Below are positions 1 to 14,578 of a stretch of 64,000 bases of DNA, one piece after another. Where the stretch lies: assembly GCA_016715795.1 (NCBI GenBank), contig JADJXP010000002.1, positions 496,001 through 560,000 of the forward strand, read 5' to 3'. The DNA is from Chloracidobacterium sp. Its GTDB lineage: Bacteria > Acidobacteriota > Blastocatellia > Pyrinomonadales > Pyrinomonadaceae. Numbering within the stretch: position 1 is the first letter of the stretch; each line of letters starts with the position of its first letter. The notes beneath the pieces were generated by a model. The model did not search any database and was not told the DNA's origin. It worked only from the letters and a program-made list of their open reading frames with translations. The translations under genes were made by a program, and so were the position numbers.

Positions 1-3
1 GCG

Positions 4-948
4 TCATGTGTTCTTGACGGCGATGATCTCGGCCGCGATCGAGATAGCTATTTCCTCGGGCGTGCGGCTGTTGATCGGCAGGCCGATCGGTGTTCGGATC
101 GCATCGAGCTTAGAGGTATCAAGTCCTTCGCTGCTCAGTTCTTTCATCATCGTCGCGATCTTTGCTTTGCTGCCGAGGACCCCAAAGTATCTAACGTCAT
201 GATCGATAAGCTGCCGGATAACCACGGCATCGCTCGCGTAGCCCAGAGTCATCGCCACGACATAGGCCGCGCGGCCGGACGGAATATATTTGCCTATATG
301 CTCGTAGCCTACGATGGTCGTTACCTCGTGGGCAAATTCATTCTTGGCAAGCGTGCTCAGATCGGGCCGGTCGTCGAAGATGTGGACCCGAAAGCCGAGC
401 CGAGCCGCAACCTCGCTCAACGCGAGAGAACAATGGCCACCGCCGACGATGTAGAGGTCAGGCCCACTTGCGATCCTTTCGTGATACGCGAACTCCGCAT
501 CCGCTCCTTGCTCGAACGTGATCGCCGGAAAACTAGCATCCGCCTTGCACACTGATATCTCTGTTCGCGTGATGGTAAGGACCGATTCGCCTCCTTCCAA
601 CGATCCAAGGATGTCTCGAACCGTGTCAAGGTCGTTCGGTGAAAGCGGCTTGATGAGGACCGTTTGGCGGCCAGAGCAGATCATGCCGCTCGAATTCACG
701 ACGTCGCGCCGATGGATGCGTTCGACGATCTCAGTCTCGCGAGCTGTTCTTGCTCGTTCGACGAGCGACACTTCCATGACACCGCCACCGATGGTCCCTA
801 TCATCTCGCCATCAGCAGCGACAGCCATCTTGTAACCCGCACGGCCCGGGCTGGAACCATTGCTTTCCGTAACGACCAGCAGAGCAGCGTGTTCGCCACG
901 ATCGAGACGTGTCGCGATGAACGTCCATAGCTCGCTCTCGTTCGACAT
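4..948 (-). CDS. XdhC/CoxI family protein
   Basis: Protein of 314 residues of the XdhC/CoxI family, factors that deliver or mature the molybdenum cofactor of xanthine-dehydrogenase-like and CO-dehydrogenase-like hydroxylases. The N-terminal half carries the family signatures ESNGSSPGRAG and GTIGGGVME (about residues 28-58). The C-terminal half is a Rossmann-like XdhC_C domain beginning at YIVGGGHCSLAL (about residue 165) and containing a second conserved block, VLGSKAK. Length is normal for a full two-domain member. The gene runs to the left edge but its stop codon is inside the window. No hydroxylase subunit genes are visible on this side; they may lie outside. Family assignment is firm, the partner enzyme is unknown. 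Confidence 0.88.
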   Translation of the reverse strand: MSNESELWTFIATRLDRGEHAALLVVTESNGSSPGRAGYKMAVAADGEMIGTIGGGVMEVSLVERARTARETEIVERIHRRDVVNSSGMICSGRQTVLIKPLSPNDLDTVRDILGSLEGGESVLTITRTEISVCKADASFPAITFEQGADAEFAYHERIASGPDLYIVGGGHCSLALSEVAARLGFRVHIFDDRPDLSTLAKNEFAHEVTTIVGYEHIGKYIPSGRAAYVVAMTLGYASDAVVIRQLIDHDVRYFGVLGSKAKIATMMKELSSEGLDTSKLDAIRTPIGLPINSRTPEEIAISIAAEIIAVKNT

Positions 949-1027
949 ACTATCGGCTTAGGGTATGAAGAAATCGGCCCTGCGCGCAAGGATGGTCACA
1001 TTTCGGCTAACAGGCTATACTCTCGAT

Positions 1028-1336
1028 ATGGTCGAGCGGCTGACGGTCGTTTTCTTCATTATCCTGTGCGTTCTGCTCGGATGCTATCTGATCCTGGCCC
1101 CGTGGGACGCCCTTTTTGGCCCTTGGGGAGAGAACGCGTTGCTGGTCTATCTCTCCGACAAGACGGGCGCGCCGATCGTTCAACAGGCCGTCGCTTCGAC
1201 ATGGTTTCGCGGAGCGGTCACCGGTCTTGGGGCCCTCAATATTCTCATTGCCATTTGGGAACTCACTCATTTCCGACAGAGCGTTGACCTGCTTGTCAGC
1301 GGCTCAGGGCCCAACGACGATGCTGCCGACCGTTAG
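1028..1336 (+). CDS. Small two-helix membrane protein
   Basis: Protein of 102 residues starting at MVERLTVV; an upstream in-frame ATG at 965 would add 21 residues that do not look like part of the protein. Two hydrophobic segments are visible, near residues 5-25 (VVFFIILCVLLGCYLIL) and 61-80. I do not recognise a family. The last 17 nt overlap the start of thiE, so the two genes are probably co-transcribed, but nothing in the sequence ties it to thiamine metabolism. Confidence 0.6.
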   Translation: MVERLTVVFFIILCVLLGCYLILAPWDALFGPWGENALLVYLSDKTGAPIVQQAVASTWFRGAVTGLGALNILIAIWELTHFRQSVDLLVSGSGPNDDAADR

Positions 1337-1940
1337 GCCTTTAACTTGTCTGATCACCGGCGGCCATGCGACCGATGATGACGCTGGGTCGCGACAGGAT
1401 GTGCTCGAGGCGGTCCGTCTCGGGGTTGAGCACGCCGTTTCAATGGTCCAGGTTCGCGAAAAGCAACTCTCCGGACGGCATCTCTTCGACCTTGTGCGGG
1501 CAGGCGTTGATATTACACGCAATACACAGACCAAGCTCCTCGTCAACGACCGCGCCGATATCGCTGCGGCGGCCGGCGCCGATGGGGTGCAGCTGCGATC
1601 CGATTCCATGCCACCGTTCGTAGTCCGCTCGGCTTTCCCTGATCTGTTGATCGGAAGTTCGGTCCATTCTGCGGACGAGGCTGAGGCAGCATCGAGAGGT
1701 TCGGATTTCGTAATATTCGGCCCGGTCTTCGTTACGCCGGGAAAAGGCAGTCCCGCCGGGCTGGTCGAGCTTTCGGCAGTCTGTCGTCGACTATCCGATT
1801 TTCCGGTCATTGCGCTTGGCGGCATCGCGGCGGACAATGTCAGCGATGCCTTATCGGCCGGTGCAGCCGGAGTTGCCGCGATCCGAGCTATGAACGACCA
1901 CGCAGAGTTGGCCGTCATCATGGAGATCATCAGTAAATGA
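1320..1940 (+). CDS. thiE: Thiamine-phosphate synthase
   Basis: ThiE joins HMP-pyrophosphate and HEP/THZ-phosphate to make thiamine monophosphate in the cytoplasm. The 206-residue product is a TIM-barrel with the family landmarks VQVREKQL (diphosphate binding), LLVNDRADIA, GADGVQLRSD, IGSSVHS, FVIFGPVFVTPGK and the phosphate-binding end VIALGGIAADN. The open frame extends upstream to 1116, but the ATG at 1320 (MLPTVRPLTCLITGG) puts the first beta strand right at the N terminus and gives the usual family length. It overlaps the preceding small membrane protein gene by 17 nt and the thiD start by 4 nt (ATGA), consistent with translational coupling. Confidence 0.93.
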   Translation: MLPTVRPLTCLITGGHATDDDAGSRQDVLEAVRLGVEHAVSMVQVREKQLSGRHLFDLVRAGVDITRNTQTKLLVNDRADIAAAAGADGVQLRSDSMPPFVVRSAFPDLLIGSSVHSADEAEAASRGSDFVIFGPVFVTPGKGSPAGLVELSAVCRRLSDFPVIALGGIAADNVSDALSAGAAGVAAIRAMNDHAELAVIMEIISK

Positions 1941-2740
1941 CTGCGTCGCGACAAAAGCCGCCCGTCTGCCTCACGATCGCCGGGCTTGACCCGTCGGGCG
2001 GAGCGGGGATCATCGCCGACATTAAGACGTTTGCACGGTTTGGCTGCTTTCCCACGGCCGCGATCACATCGGTGACCTTTCAGAACACGATGGGCGTATT
2101 CGGCGCGGTCCATCAAACGGCGGACTCGGTGCGCCGTCAGGCTGAGGCCGTTCTGGACGATTTTGAAGTGGCAGCCGTAAAGACAGGGATGCTGCCCACG
2201 CGTGAGGTGATAGAGGCGGTCGCGGCGATCATTACGGAGCGCGACCTGCGTAATGTAGTAGTCGATCCTGTCGTTCGATCAACCTCGGGCTATGATCTGA
2301 TAGACGATGGCGCCCTCAATGCATTAACGAAACATCTCTTCCCGCTGGCTGCTCTGATCACGCCCAATATTCCTGAAGCGGAGCGTATCTCGGAGAAAGC
2401 GATCCGATCAGAGGCCGACATCGATAATGCCGCGCAGTTGATGCAGCGGCTCGGTGCGGCAAATGTCCTGATAAAGGGCGGACATTTCCAGCCGAACGGC
2501 TCTGAGCGTAAGGCCCAGGACTTTCTCTTTTTCGGCAGCGAACGGACCGTGTTCGACGCCGACTTTATTGATACCACCGCCACGCACGGCACCGGCTGCA
2601 CGCTGGCGGCAGCGATCGCTGCAAATCTGGCGGCCGGGCTTGATCTCACCGAGTCGATAAAGGTCGCGAAGGACTTCGTGACCGAAGCGATCCGCAGTGC
2701 GCCGCATCTGGGCCACGGACACTCTCCGATCAATATCTGA
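1937..2740 (+). CDS. thiD: Hydroxymethylpyrimidine/phosphomethylpyrimidine kinase
   Basis: ThiD phosphorylates HMP and HMP-phosphate to the pyrophosphate used by ThiE. The 267-residue sequence is a ribokinase-fold member: the N-terminal signature TIAGLDPSGGAGIIADIKTF, the central KTGML block, VVDPVVRSTSG, LITPNIPEAE, VLIKGGHF and the catalytic anion-hole motif THGTGCTLAAA. It starts inside the thiE stop codon (ATGA overlap). Its stop directly abuts the stop codon of the convergent envelope protein gene, leaving no intergenic base. Confidence 0.95.
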   Translation: MTASRQKPPVCLTIAGLDPSGGAGIIADIKTFARFGCFPTAAITSVTFQNTMGVFGAVHQTADSVRRQAEAVLDDFEVAAVKTGMLPTREVIEAVAAIITERDLRNVVVDPVVRSTSGYDLIDDGALNALTKHLFPLAALITPNIPEAERISEKAIRSEADIDNAAQLMQRLGAANVLIKGGHFQPNGSERKAQDFLFFGSERTVFDADFIDTTATHGTGCTLAAAIAANLAAGLDLTESIKVAKDFVTEAIRSAPHLGHGHSPINI

Positions 2741-3613
2741 CTATTTGGCCGGCGTGAAGATGGTCGGCGACTGATAGGTCACCCCAAAGATGAATCCGCT
2801 GCGTGGGCTATATTTTGTCAGGCCGAAAGCCGCGGCCGTATCAAATCGCAGTCCCGACGCCTGAACCTGCGCCCCGATGCGAAATTGCCCGACGCTCTCG
2901 GTGCCTAGCGGCACCGTTCCGCCGCGAGTGTTCAAGCGGCCGTTGACCTCGCTGACGATGTTGACATGATTCGTCGCACGGAAGATACCGGCGACTCCAT
3001 ACAGCACCAGATCGTTTTGCGTGAAACGCTCGATCGGCGCGGTCATAATGACCATGCCAAGATTACCGATCGCCGTGAATCGAGGCACTTTCCCAACGTA
3101 GCTGCCGAACTTTTTCTGGGCGATGATCTTGCCAAATATGTTGATCTGGTTCGTGCCGATACCGCGGGCCTGATTGGTATTTGGCATCTGATAGCCGAAC
3201 TTAAAACCGACGGCCGGCAGCTTTTTTGTCTCGTTCCGCAGCTTGATCTTGGCCGAGATCGTGAAATCGTCAAAATCGCTCGTCGAGTTGCCTGATACGC
3301 TTAATGGGATCGGTGACGAGCCCTGAGAGTTGATGGCGAGATAGTTGCGAAGTGCCCCTTCGATCTGCAGTTCGACATTTGGGGCAAAACCCGTCCGCAA
3401 TCGAATATCGCCAACTCGGCTCAGATCGCCCGTCAGGCCTGACAGCGGAAACTTGGCGTCCTGGAAGAAATCGACGCCCGCTCCGATCTCGATCGCCCCC
3501 GCCGGAGTGATATCGATGTCGTCGGTGAGCAACGGCCGCTGTTGAGCCGGTGCCATTGCCGCGAACACGATCACGATGGCAAGAGTTAGGAGCACACGCC
3601 GCATTTGACTCAT
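2741..3613 (-). CDS. Putative outer-membrane beta-barrel protein
   Basis: Protein of 290 residues with a clear signal peptide (basic MSQMRR, hydrophobic core VLLTLAIVIVFAAMA, cleavage near PAQ-QRP). The mature part is rich in alternating hydrophobic strands and Gly/Asn turns (GAIEIGAGVDFF, LRTGFAPNVELQIEGALRNYLAI, VGFKFGYQMPNT), ending in strand-like segments as in outer-membrane barrels. No enzymatic motif is seen. A second in-frame start lies three codons in (3604). It may be a transporter-like barrel of unknown substrate; the barrel reading is inferred from composition only. Confidence 0.65.
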   Translation of the reverse strand: MSQMRRVLLTLAIVIVFAAMAPAQQRPLLTDDIDITPAGAIEIGAGVDFFQDAKFPLSGLTGDLSRVGDIRLRTGFAPNVELQIEGALRNYLAINSQGSSPIPLSVSGNSTSDFDDFTISAKIKLRNETKKLPAVGFKFGYQMPNTNQARGIGTNQINIFGKIIAQKKFGSYVGKVPRFTAIGNLGMVIMTAPIERFTQNDLVLYGVAGIFRATNHVNIVSEVNGRLNTRGGTVPLGTESVGQFRIGAQVQASGLRFDTAAAFGLTKYSPRSGFIFGVTYQSPTIFTPAK

Positions 3614-3703
3614 TCTGGCACCAATTCTGCGGTTTGTAAATCCGTTTCCGAGGGTTACCGTTCAGGTTTGCACAACGGCGAGCGTCGGGGCAGAATTACT
3701 GTA

Positions 3704-3976
3704 GTGATCGCCCGACGTTTTTTGATCAGCGGCCTCGTGCAGGGTGTCGGATTTCGCTTTTTTGTCCAGCGGTCCTCCGCGCGGCATCAGGTGCGAGGTT
3801 ATGTCAAGAATCTGGCCGATGGCCGTGTCGAGGTCGTCGCGGAGGGGAGCGCGAGGGCCGTCGATGCGTTTCGACTCGATCTCGGAGCGGGGCCTGTATA
3901 TTCGAGAGTTTCGGGCGTCGAGGAGATAGTTGTCGAGCCAAGCGGCTTATATTCAACATTTAGGATAGAACGTTAA
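3704..3976 (+). CDS. acyP: Acylphosphatase
   Basis: Acylphosphatase hydrolyses acyl phosphates such as carbamoyl- and acetyl-phosphate. The core GLVQGVGFRFFVQ holds the catalytic Arg, and VRGYVKNLADGRVEVVAEG holds the catalytic Asn; both are intact. The open frame begins at 3605, but the GTG at 3704 gives a protein of 90 residues, the normal length, beginning just before the first strand (RRFLISG). No strong Shine-Dalgarno is visible, so the exact start is uncertain. apt follows after 3 nt. Confidence 0.87.
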   Translation: MIARRFLISGLVQGVGFRFFVQRSSARHQVRGYVKNLADGRVEVVAEGSARAVDAFRLDLGAGPVYSRVSGVEEIVVEPSGLYSTFRIER

Positions 3977-3979
3977 CAT

Positions 3980-4501
3980 ATGGAACATCTTAGAAACCTC
4001 ATTCGCGAAGTGCCTGATTTTCCCAAACCGGGCATCAATTTTTACGACATCACGACGCTGCTGCTCGATCCTGATGGGCTGAAGAATACGATCGACGGCC
4101 TTATCAGCGAGCTGCCCGACGGCCGGATCGACACCGTTATCGGCATCGAATCGCGCGGATTTATCTTTGCGCCGTCTATCGCTTATCGGATCGGAGCCGG
4201 TTTTGTGCCGGTCAGGAAGCCCAAGAAGCTCCCTTCAGAGAAGGTGTCAATCTCATACGATCTCGAATATGGCCAAGACACGCTCGAGATGCACAAGGAC
4301 GCGGTCGGCGACGGCCATCGGGTGCTGATCGTCGATGATCTGCTCGCGACCGGCGGCACTGCTCGTGCCGTTGCCGATCTGGTAGAGAGTGTCGGCGGGC
4401 AGGTCGCAGGATTACTCTTTGTAGTAGAATTGGACTTTCTCGGCGGCCGAGACAAATTGTCGTCCTATGACGTCAGGTCGCTTATTCACTACGACGAGTG
4501 A
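3980..4501 (+). CDS. apt: Adenine phosphoribosyltransferase
   Basis: Apt converts adenine plus PRPP to AMP in purine salvage. The 173-residue protein carries the family N terminus ([17 protein letters not shown]), the ESRGFIF block, the RKPKKLP loop and the PRPP-binding motif [14 protein letters not shown] near residues 114-128. Length and motif order are standard. It starts 3 nt after acylphosphatase and probably shares its transcript. A hairpin-forming repeat array follows the stop codon. Confidence 0.96.
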   Translation: MEHLRNLIREVPDFPKPGINFYDITTLLLDPDGLKNTIDGLISELPDGRIDTVIGIESRGFIFAPSIAYRIGAGFVPVRKPKKLPSEKVSISYDLEYGQDTLEMHKDAVGDGHRVLIVDDLLATGGTARAVADLVESVGGQVAGLLFVVELDFLGGRDKLSSYDVRSLIHYDE

Positions 4502-4503
4502 TA

Positions 4504-4571
4504 GTGAAAGAGTGAAAACGTGAAAGAGTGAAAATGCTTTTTCACCGTTTTACTTTTGCCCTTTTTCACTG
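4504..4571. repeat. Short tandem-repeat hairpin (GTGAAAGA type)
   Basis: The left arm is a degenerate tandem array of GTGAAAGA/GTGAAAAC units. After a two-base loop comes a right arm of inverted units (TTTTTCAC, TTTTACTT, TTTTTCAC). The innermost GTGAAAA-TGC-TTTTCAC pairs perfectly. It lies just after apt and before the tRNA gene. This is one of about ten loci in the window built on the same plan. Confidence 0.75.
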
Positions 4572-4578
4572 TCGTTGT

Positions 4579-4655
4579 GGTCCCGTAGCTCAGCTGTATA
4601 GAGCGTCCGCCTCCTAAGCGGAAGGTCGGTGGTTAGAATCCACCCGGGATCACCA
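4579..4655 (+). tRNA. tRNA-Arg (anticodon CCU), CCA encoded
   Basis: A full cloverleaf can be folded: acceptor GGTCCCG/CGGGATC, D stem GCTC/GAGC, anticodon stem TCCGC/GCGGA with loop CTCCTAA (anticodon CCT reading AGG), variable AGGTC, T stem GGTGG/CCACC, discriminator A and encoded CCA. Two near-invariant bases differ: the D-loop reads AGCTGTATA (G19 replaced by T) and the T-loop reads TTAGAAT (C56 replaced by A). The two changes would keep a Watson-Crick U19-A56 tertiary pair. The two other tRNAs in the window have the normal GG and TTC. Confidence 0.95.
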
Positions 4656-4662
4656 CCATCTG

Positions 4663-4703
4663 ATCCGCGTTTCAGTCTTCGCTGGAACGCGGATTTGTTG
4701 TTT
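4663..4703 (+). terminator. Rho-independent terminator after tRNA-Arg
   Basis: ATCCGCGTT (4663-4671) pairs with AACGCGGAT (4686-4694), with an inner CAG/CTG extension closed by TCTTCG. A T-rich tail TTGTTGTTT follows. It lies 8 nt past the CCA end of the tRNA. Confidence 0.8.
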
Positions 4704-4762
4704 CTGCCCGGCTTCCAGTCCTTCCAAATTTGCGACGGCTGCTCTGTATTTTTTTCTCAATT

Positions 4763-4778
4763 TGTGACATCGGTCACA
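4763..4778. promoter_or_regulatory. CRP/FNR-family operator, perfect palindrome
   Basis: TGTGA-CATCGG-TCACA matches the classical CRP consensus TGTGA-N6-TCACA exactly. The only other perfect copy I found is at 23993-24008 and shares the CGGTCACA half and the following RAC. This copy ends 208 bp before the start codon of the giant secreted protein gene. The identity of the regulator is unknown; no CRP-like gene is in the window. Confidence 0.7.
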
Positions 4779-4837
4779 GACATTTCAGCAAAAGAGGTCT
4801 ATTAGTTTTCCTAATCGCTGGATTTTGGATTCTGAGA

Positions 4838-4880
4838 GATGCTCCCACGGCAAAGGGGTTGGGGAGCATCTTCTTTTTTG
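4838..4880 (+). terminator. Terminator-like hairpin inside the leader
   Basis: GATGCTCCC (4838-4846) pairs with GGGAGCATC (4862-4870) and extends outward by one A-T pair. TTCTTTTTT follows at once. Because it sits between the operator and the giant gene, it may act as an attenuator, or end a short RNA. Confidence 0.7.
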
Positions 4881-4985
4881 CCCGCGAGAGTTTGATCGAT
4901 CTTCATGCCCGCCTGTGAGGCAGGAGGTATCGGAGAAAGGGCTTTTCCATACGCGTTGAGAGCGATGATGCTGCGAGGTAAGACA

Positions 4986-12221
<7,236 letters not shown>

Positions 12222-12258
12222 ATACGGGGCCATGATCGTCCGCTATGCGGATGCTTTG

Positions 12259-12290
12259 GGCGAGACGTGTACGGTCTCGCCTATTTTTTT
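12259..12290 (+). terminator. Rho-independent terminator of the giant gene
   Basis: GGCGAGAC (12259-12266) pairs with GTCTCGCC (12274-12281), followed by TATTTTTTT. It begins 38 nt past the stop codon of the giant secreted protein. Confidence 0.85.
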
Positions 12291-12444
12291 CTGCGGATCA
12301 AAATGCATGGAAATGTGGAACCAATTCGCGAATGACCGTTTCTATTACTTGAACGGAAGATAAGCGTGTAAGAGCACAGTGGCAAACATTTTGACTGCCG
12401 CTCTTAGAAACTTGAGTTCGTTCACGATCTCCAACTTGATCCGA

Positions 12445-12475
12445 GCCGCGTCTCCGATGGGACGCGGCCTTTTTC
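12445..12475 (+). terminator. Second terminator-like hairpin
   Basis: GCCGCGTC (12445-12452) pairs with GACGCGGC (12461-12468), followed by CTTTTTC. No gene precedes it within 150 bp, so it either backs up the first terminator or ends a short unannotated RNA. Confidence 0.6.
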
Positions 12476-12478
12476 ATT

Positions 12479-12550
12479 TAACCGCGAAATACACGAAAGA
12501 GGCGAAAAGAAGAACGCATGCTTTCGTGACTTTCGTTTATTTCGCGGTCA
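12479..12550. repeat. Inverted short tandem-repeat element (CGCGAAATACACGAAA type)
   Basis: The left arm ACCGCGAAATACACGAAAG contains degenerate direct units and is answered after about 20 bases by CTTTCGTGACTTTCGT and ATTTCGCGGT. It lies immediately upstream of nnr, between it and the terminator-like hairpin. Confidence 0.7.
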
Positions 12551-12560
12551 ATATGTCTTT

Positions 12561-14150
12561 ATGCAAAAGGTGCTGACAGCCGCCCAAATGCGCGAGGTCG
12601 ACCGGCTGACGACCGAGCGTTACGGCATTCCGTCGATCCTGTTGATGGAGAATGCGGCCCACGCCGTGGCGCGCGTCATCACCGAAAAACTTGGCGGATC
12701 GGTCAAGGGCAAGTCGATCCTGATCCTGTGCGGGAAGGGCAATAATGGCGGCGATGGGGCGGCGGTAGGCTGGAAGCTTGCCATCGCGGATGCCGCGGTC
12801 GAGATCCTGCTTTTTGGAAAAGCTGCTGATACGAAGGGCGACGCGCGAATCAATTTTGATGCGGCCGAGCGATCTGTTGATTTTCTGAGAGAGATAAATT
12901 CGCAAGAGGAGTTTGATGCCTGGCTGGCCAAGTCTTTTCAGGATTGGGACGTTGTTGTGGATGCAGTTTTCGGGACGGGACTGAACCGTCCACTGGATAG
13001 CTGGCTTGGGAATGTTATTCGAGAGATCAATTTCCACAACGAAGCCAACCGGCCCGCCGGCCGTTTGGCGATCTCCGTCGACATCCCTTCCGGGCTGAAT
13101 TCAGACCTCTCCGAACCGATCGGTGAAGCGTTTCAGGCAGACATTACGGTCGCATTCTCGGCTCCCAAACCTGCAAATGTGCTGGCACCCGCGTCGAGTT
13201 ACGGAGGCGAACTGATCGTTGCTGAGATCGGCTCGCCATCTGAGTTCGTTGAGCAGTTCGAATCCCAAATGTATCTGGCCGATTGTGACGATGCGTACAA
13301 CTGGCTGTTCGAAACGCCATTTCTACACGATTCCTACAAAAACAAACGCGGTCACGCCCTGATCGCTGCTGGTTCTGAGGATTATTCCGGTGCAGCGGTT
13401 TTGGCCGGGAATGCGGCGATGCGGTCGGGGGTTGGGTTGGTGACGTTGGCGTGTCCGGCGGGGGCCAAGGCTGAGATCGCGTCGCGGTTGCTGCCGGAGG
13501 TGATACTTTCGACCATCGAGTCGGAAGAGTTTGGCGGGCATCTTGAAAAGGCCGATGCGATCGCTGTTGGGTGTGGGCTCGATGCAAATGATGAAGAAAT
13601 TGAGAAGATTGTTCGCAAGATCGTCGCGACGCGGACAAAGCCTGTCATCGTCGATGCGGGCGCCCTGTCAGTCCTTGCACCAAACTCCGATAATGCGAAC
13701 TGGCCGCCCGCTTACGCAGGCGGTTCTGACCTGATACTGACGCCGCACGAGGGCGAGTTTTTGCGGCTGCTCGGGACGGATGACACGGACGCGGTGAAAG
13801 ATCGAGTTGCCGCTGTTCGTGACTTTGCCACAAAAAATGACGTCATCCTCGTACTGAAAGGTGAACGTGTGTTGATCGGTCATCCCGACGGCCGCGTTGT
13901 CGTTAATCCGACAGGAAACTCGGGCTTAGGCAAGGCGGGGAATGGCGACACGCTGACGGGAATTCTAGCGGGCTTTGTCGCGCAGGCGGGAACGATGGGC
14001 ATTGACATATTCGAGACAGTCGTCGCGGCCGTTTATGTGGCCGGAATGGCCGGTGATGCTGCCGAGAAAAAGTATGGAAAGCGTGTAATGACCGCGTCGG
14101 ATGTGCGTGAATGTCTGGCTGAGGTGTTTGACGAGCTAAGCAGCAGATGA
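12561..14150 (+). CDS. nnr: Bifunctional NAD(P)H-hydrate epimerase/dehydratase
   Basis: Repairs NADHX/NADPHX damage. The 529-residue protein fuses the YjeF_N epimerase (about 1-220; VLTAAQMREVDRLT, LLMENAA, LCGKGNNGGDG, VDIPSGLNSD) to the ADP-dependent ribokinase-like dehydratase (about 240-525; GHALIAAGSEDYSGAAVLAG, LTPHEGEFLRLLG, VLKGERVLIG, GNSGLGKAGNGDTLTGI). Both halves look intact. The stop overlaps the tsaE start by 4 nt, beginning the nnr-tsaE-ppk1 run; nnr-tsaE adjacency is widespread in bacteria. Confidence 0.95.
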   Translation: MQKVLTAAQMREVDRLTTERYGIPSILLMENAAHAVARVITEKLGGSVKGKSILILCGKGNNGGDGAAVGWKLAIADAAVEILLFGKAADTKGDARINFDAAERSVDFLREINSQEEFDAWLAKSFQDWDVVVDAVFGTGLNRPLDSWLGNVIREINFHNEANRPAGRLAISVDIPSGLNSDLSEPIGEAFQADITVAFSAPKPANVLAPASSYGGELIVAEIGSPSEFVEQFESQMYLADCDDAYNWLFETPFLHDSYKNKRGHALIAAGSEDYSGAAVLAGNAAMRSGVGLVTLACPAGAKAEIASRLLPEVILSTIESEEFGGHLEKADAIAVGCGLDANDEEIEKIVRKIVATRTKPVIVDAGALSVLAPNSDNANWPPAYAGGSDLILTPHEGEFLRLLGTDDTDAVKDRVAAVRDFATKNDVILVLKGERVLIGHPDGRVVVNPTGNSGLGKAGNGDTLTGILAGFVAQAGTMGIDIFETVVAAVYVAGMAGDAAEKKYGKRVMTASDVRECLAEVFDELSSR

Positions 14151-14578
14151 CCGGTGAATATCCCTCAACCTCGCCCGACGAGACGTTCGGACTCGGTGAA
14201 AAGCTCGGCAATTCGCTCACATCGGGCGATATTGTGCTGCTCTACGGCGGCCTCGGAACCGGAAAGACGCTGCTGACCAAGGGCATCTTGCACGGGCTTG
14301 ACGACGACGTCGATGAGGTGACCAGCCCGAGTTTTGCGCTCGTTAATCTCTATCGGACGCCGCGATTTGATGTCTTTCATATAGACCTCTGGCGGCTCGA
14401 TGCGTCGGATGATCCAGCCAGTGATGTCGGCCTTGAGGAAATACTCGCTAATGACGACGCTGTAACGATCATCGAGTGGGCGGATCGGCTAAAAGCTGTC
14501 CCTGAAGGGCACCGGATAATTACGATCGAGATAACCGGTGATGGTGATTCGCTCCGTGAGATAGTCATTAGGCAATGA
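14147..14578 (+). CDS. tsaE: tRNA threonylcarbamoyladenosine biosynthesis ATPase TsaE
   Basis: TsaE is the ATPase that drives the TsaB-TsaD complex in t6A modification of ANN-decoding tRNAs. The 143-residue sequence shows the Walker A motif GGLGTGKTLLTKG (about residues 35-47), the VTSPSFALVNLY block, the HIDLWRLD motif and IIEWADRL near the C terminus. Size and motif order are standard. It overlaps nnr upstream and ppk1 downstream by 4 nt each. Confidence 0.95.
   Translation: MTGEYPSTSPDETFGLGEKLGNSLTSGDIVLLYGGLGTGKTLLTKGILHGLDDDVDEVTSPSFALVNLYRTPRFDVFHIDLWRLDASDDPASDVGLEEILANDDAVTIIEWADRLKAVPEGHRIITIEITGDGDSLREIVIRQ

Larger units (their letters stand above)
4704..4985. other. Long leader region of the giant secreted protein gene
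   Basis: No credible gene. The region holds a CRP-type operator at 4763-4778, a possible -10 box TATTAG at 4800-4805 placed as expected for class II activation, a strong terminator-like hairpin at 4838-4880 and a Shine-Dalgarno-like GAGGTAAG just before the start codon at 4986. The leader is therefore about 170-180 nt long and contains a potential premature stop of transcription. Confidence 0.5.
12222..12560. other. Intergenic region with two terminators and a repeat hairpin
   Basis: No convincing coding sequence. It holds a terminator for the giant gene (12259-12290), about 155 bp of unexplained sequence, a second terminator-like hairpin (12445-12475) and an inverted tandem-repeat element (12479-12550) just before nnr. 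A GTG-initiated frame from 12379 crosses the second hairpin and the repeat and is not believed. Confidence 0.5.

Noticed and set aside
4838..4985. Possible c-di-GMP (GEMM) or other riboswitch in the leader
   Set aside because: Some words (CACGGCAAAGG) recall riboswitch cores, but the conserved scaffold and second helix are not present. Only the terminator hairpin can be supported.
12379..12576. 65-codon GTG-initiated frame after the giant gene
   Set aside because: It runs through a terminator hairpin and a repeat element, has no Shine-Dalgarno and overlaps the nnr start.
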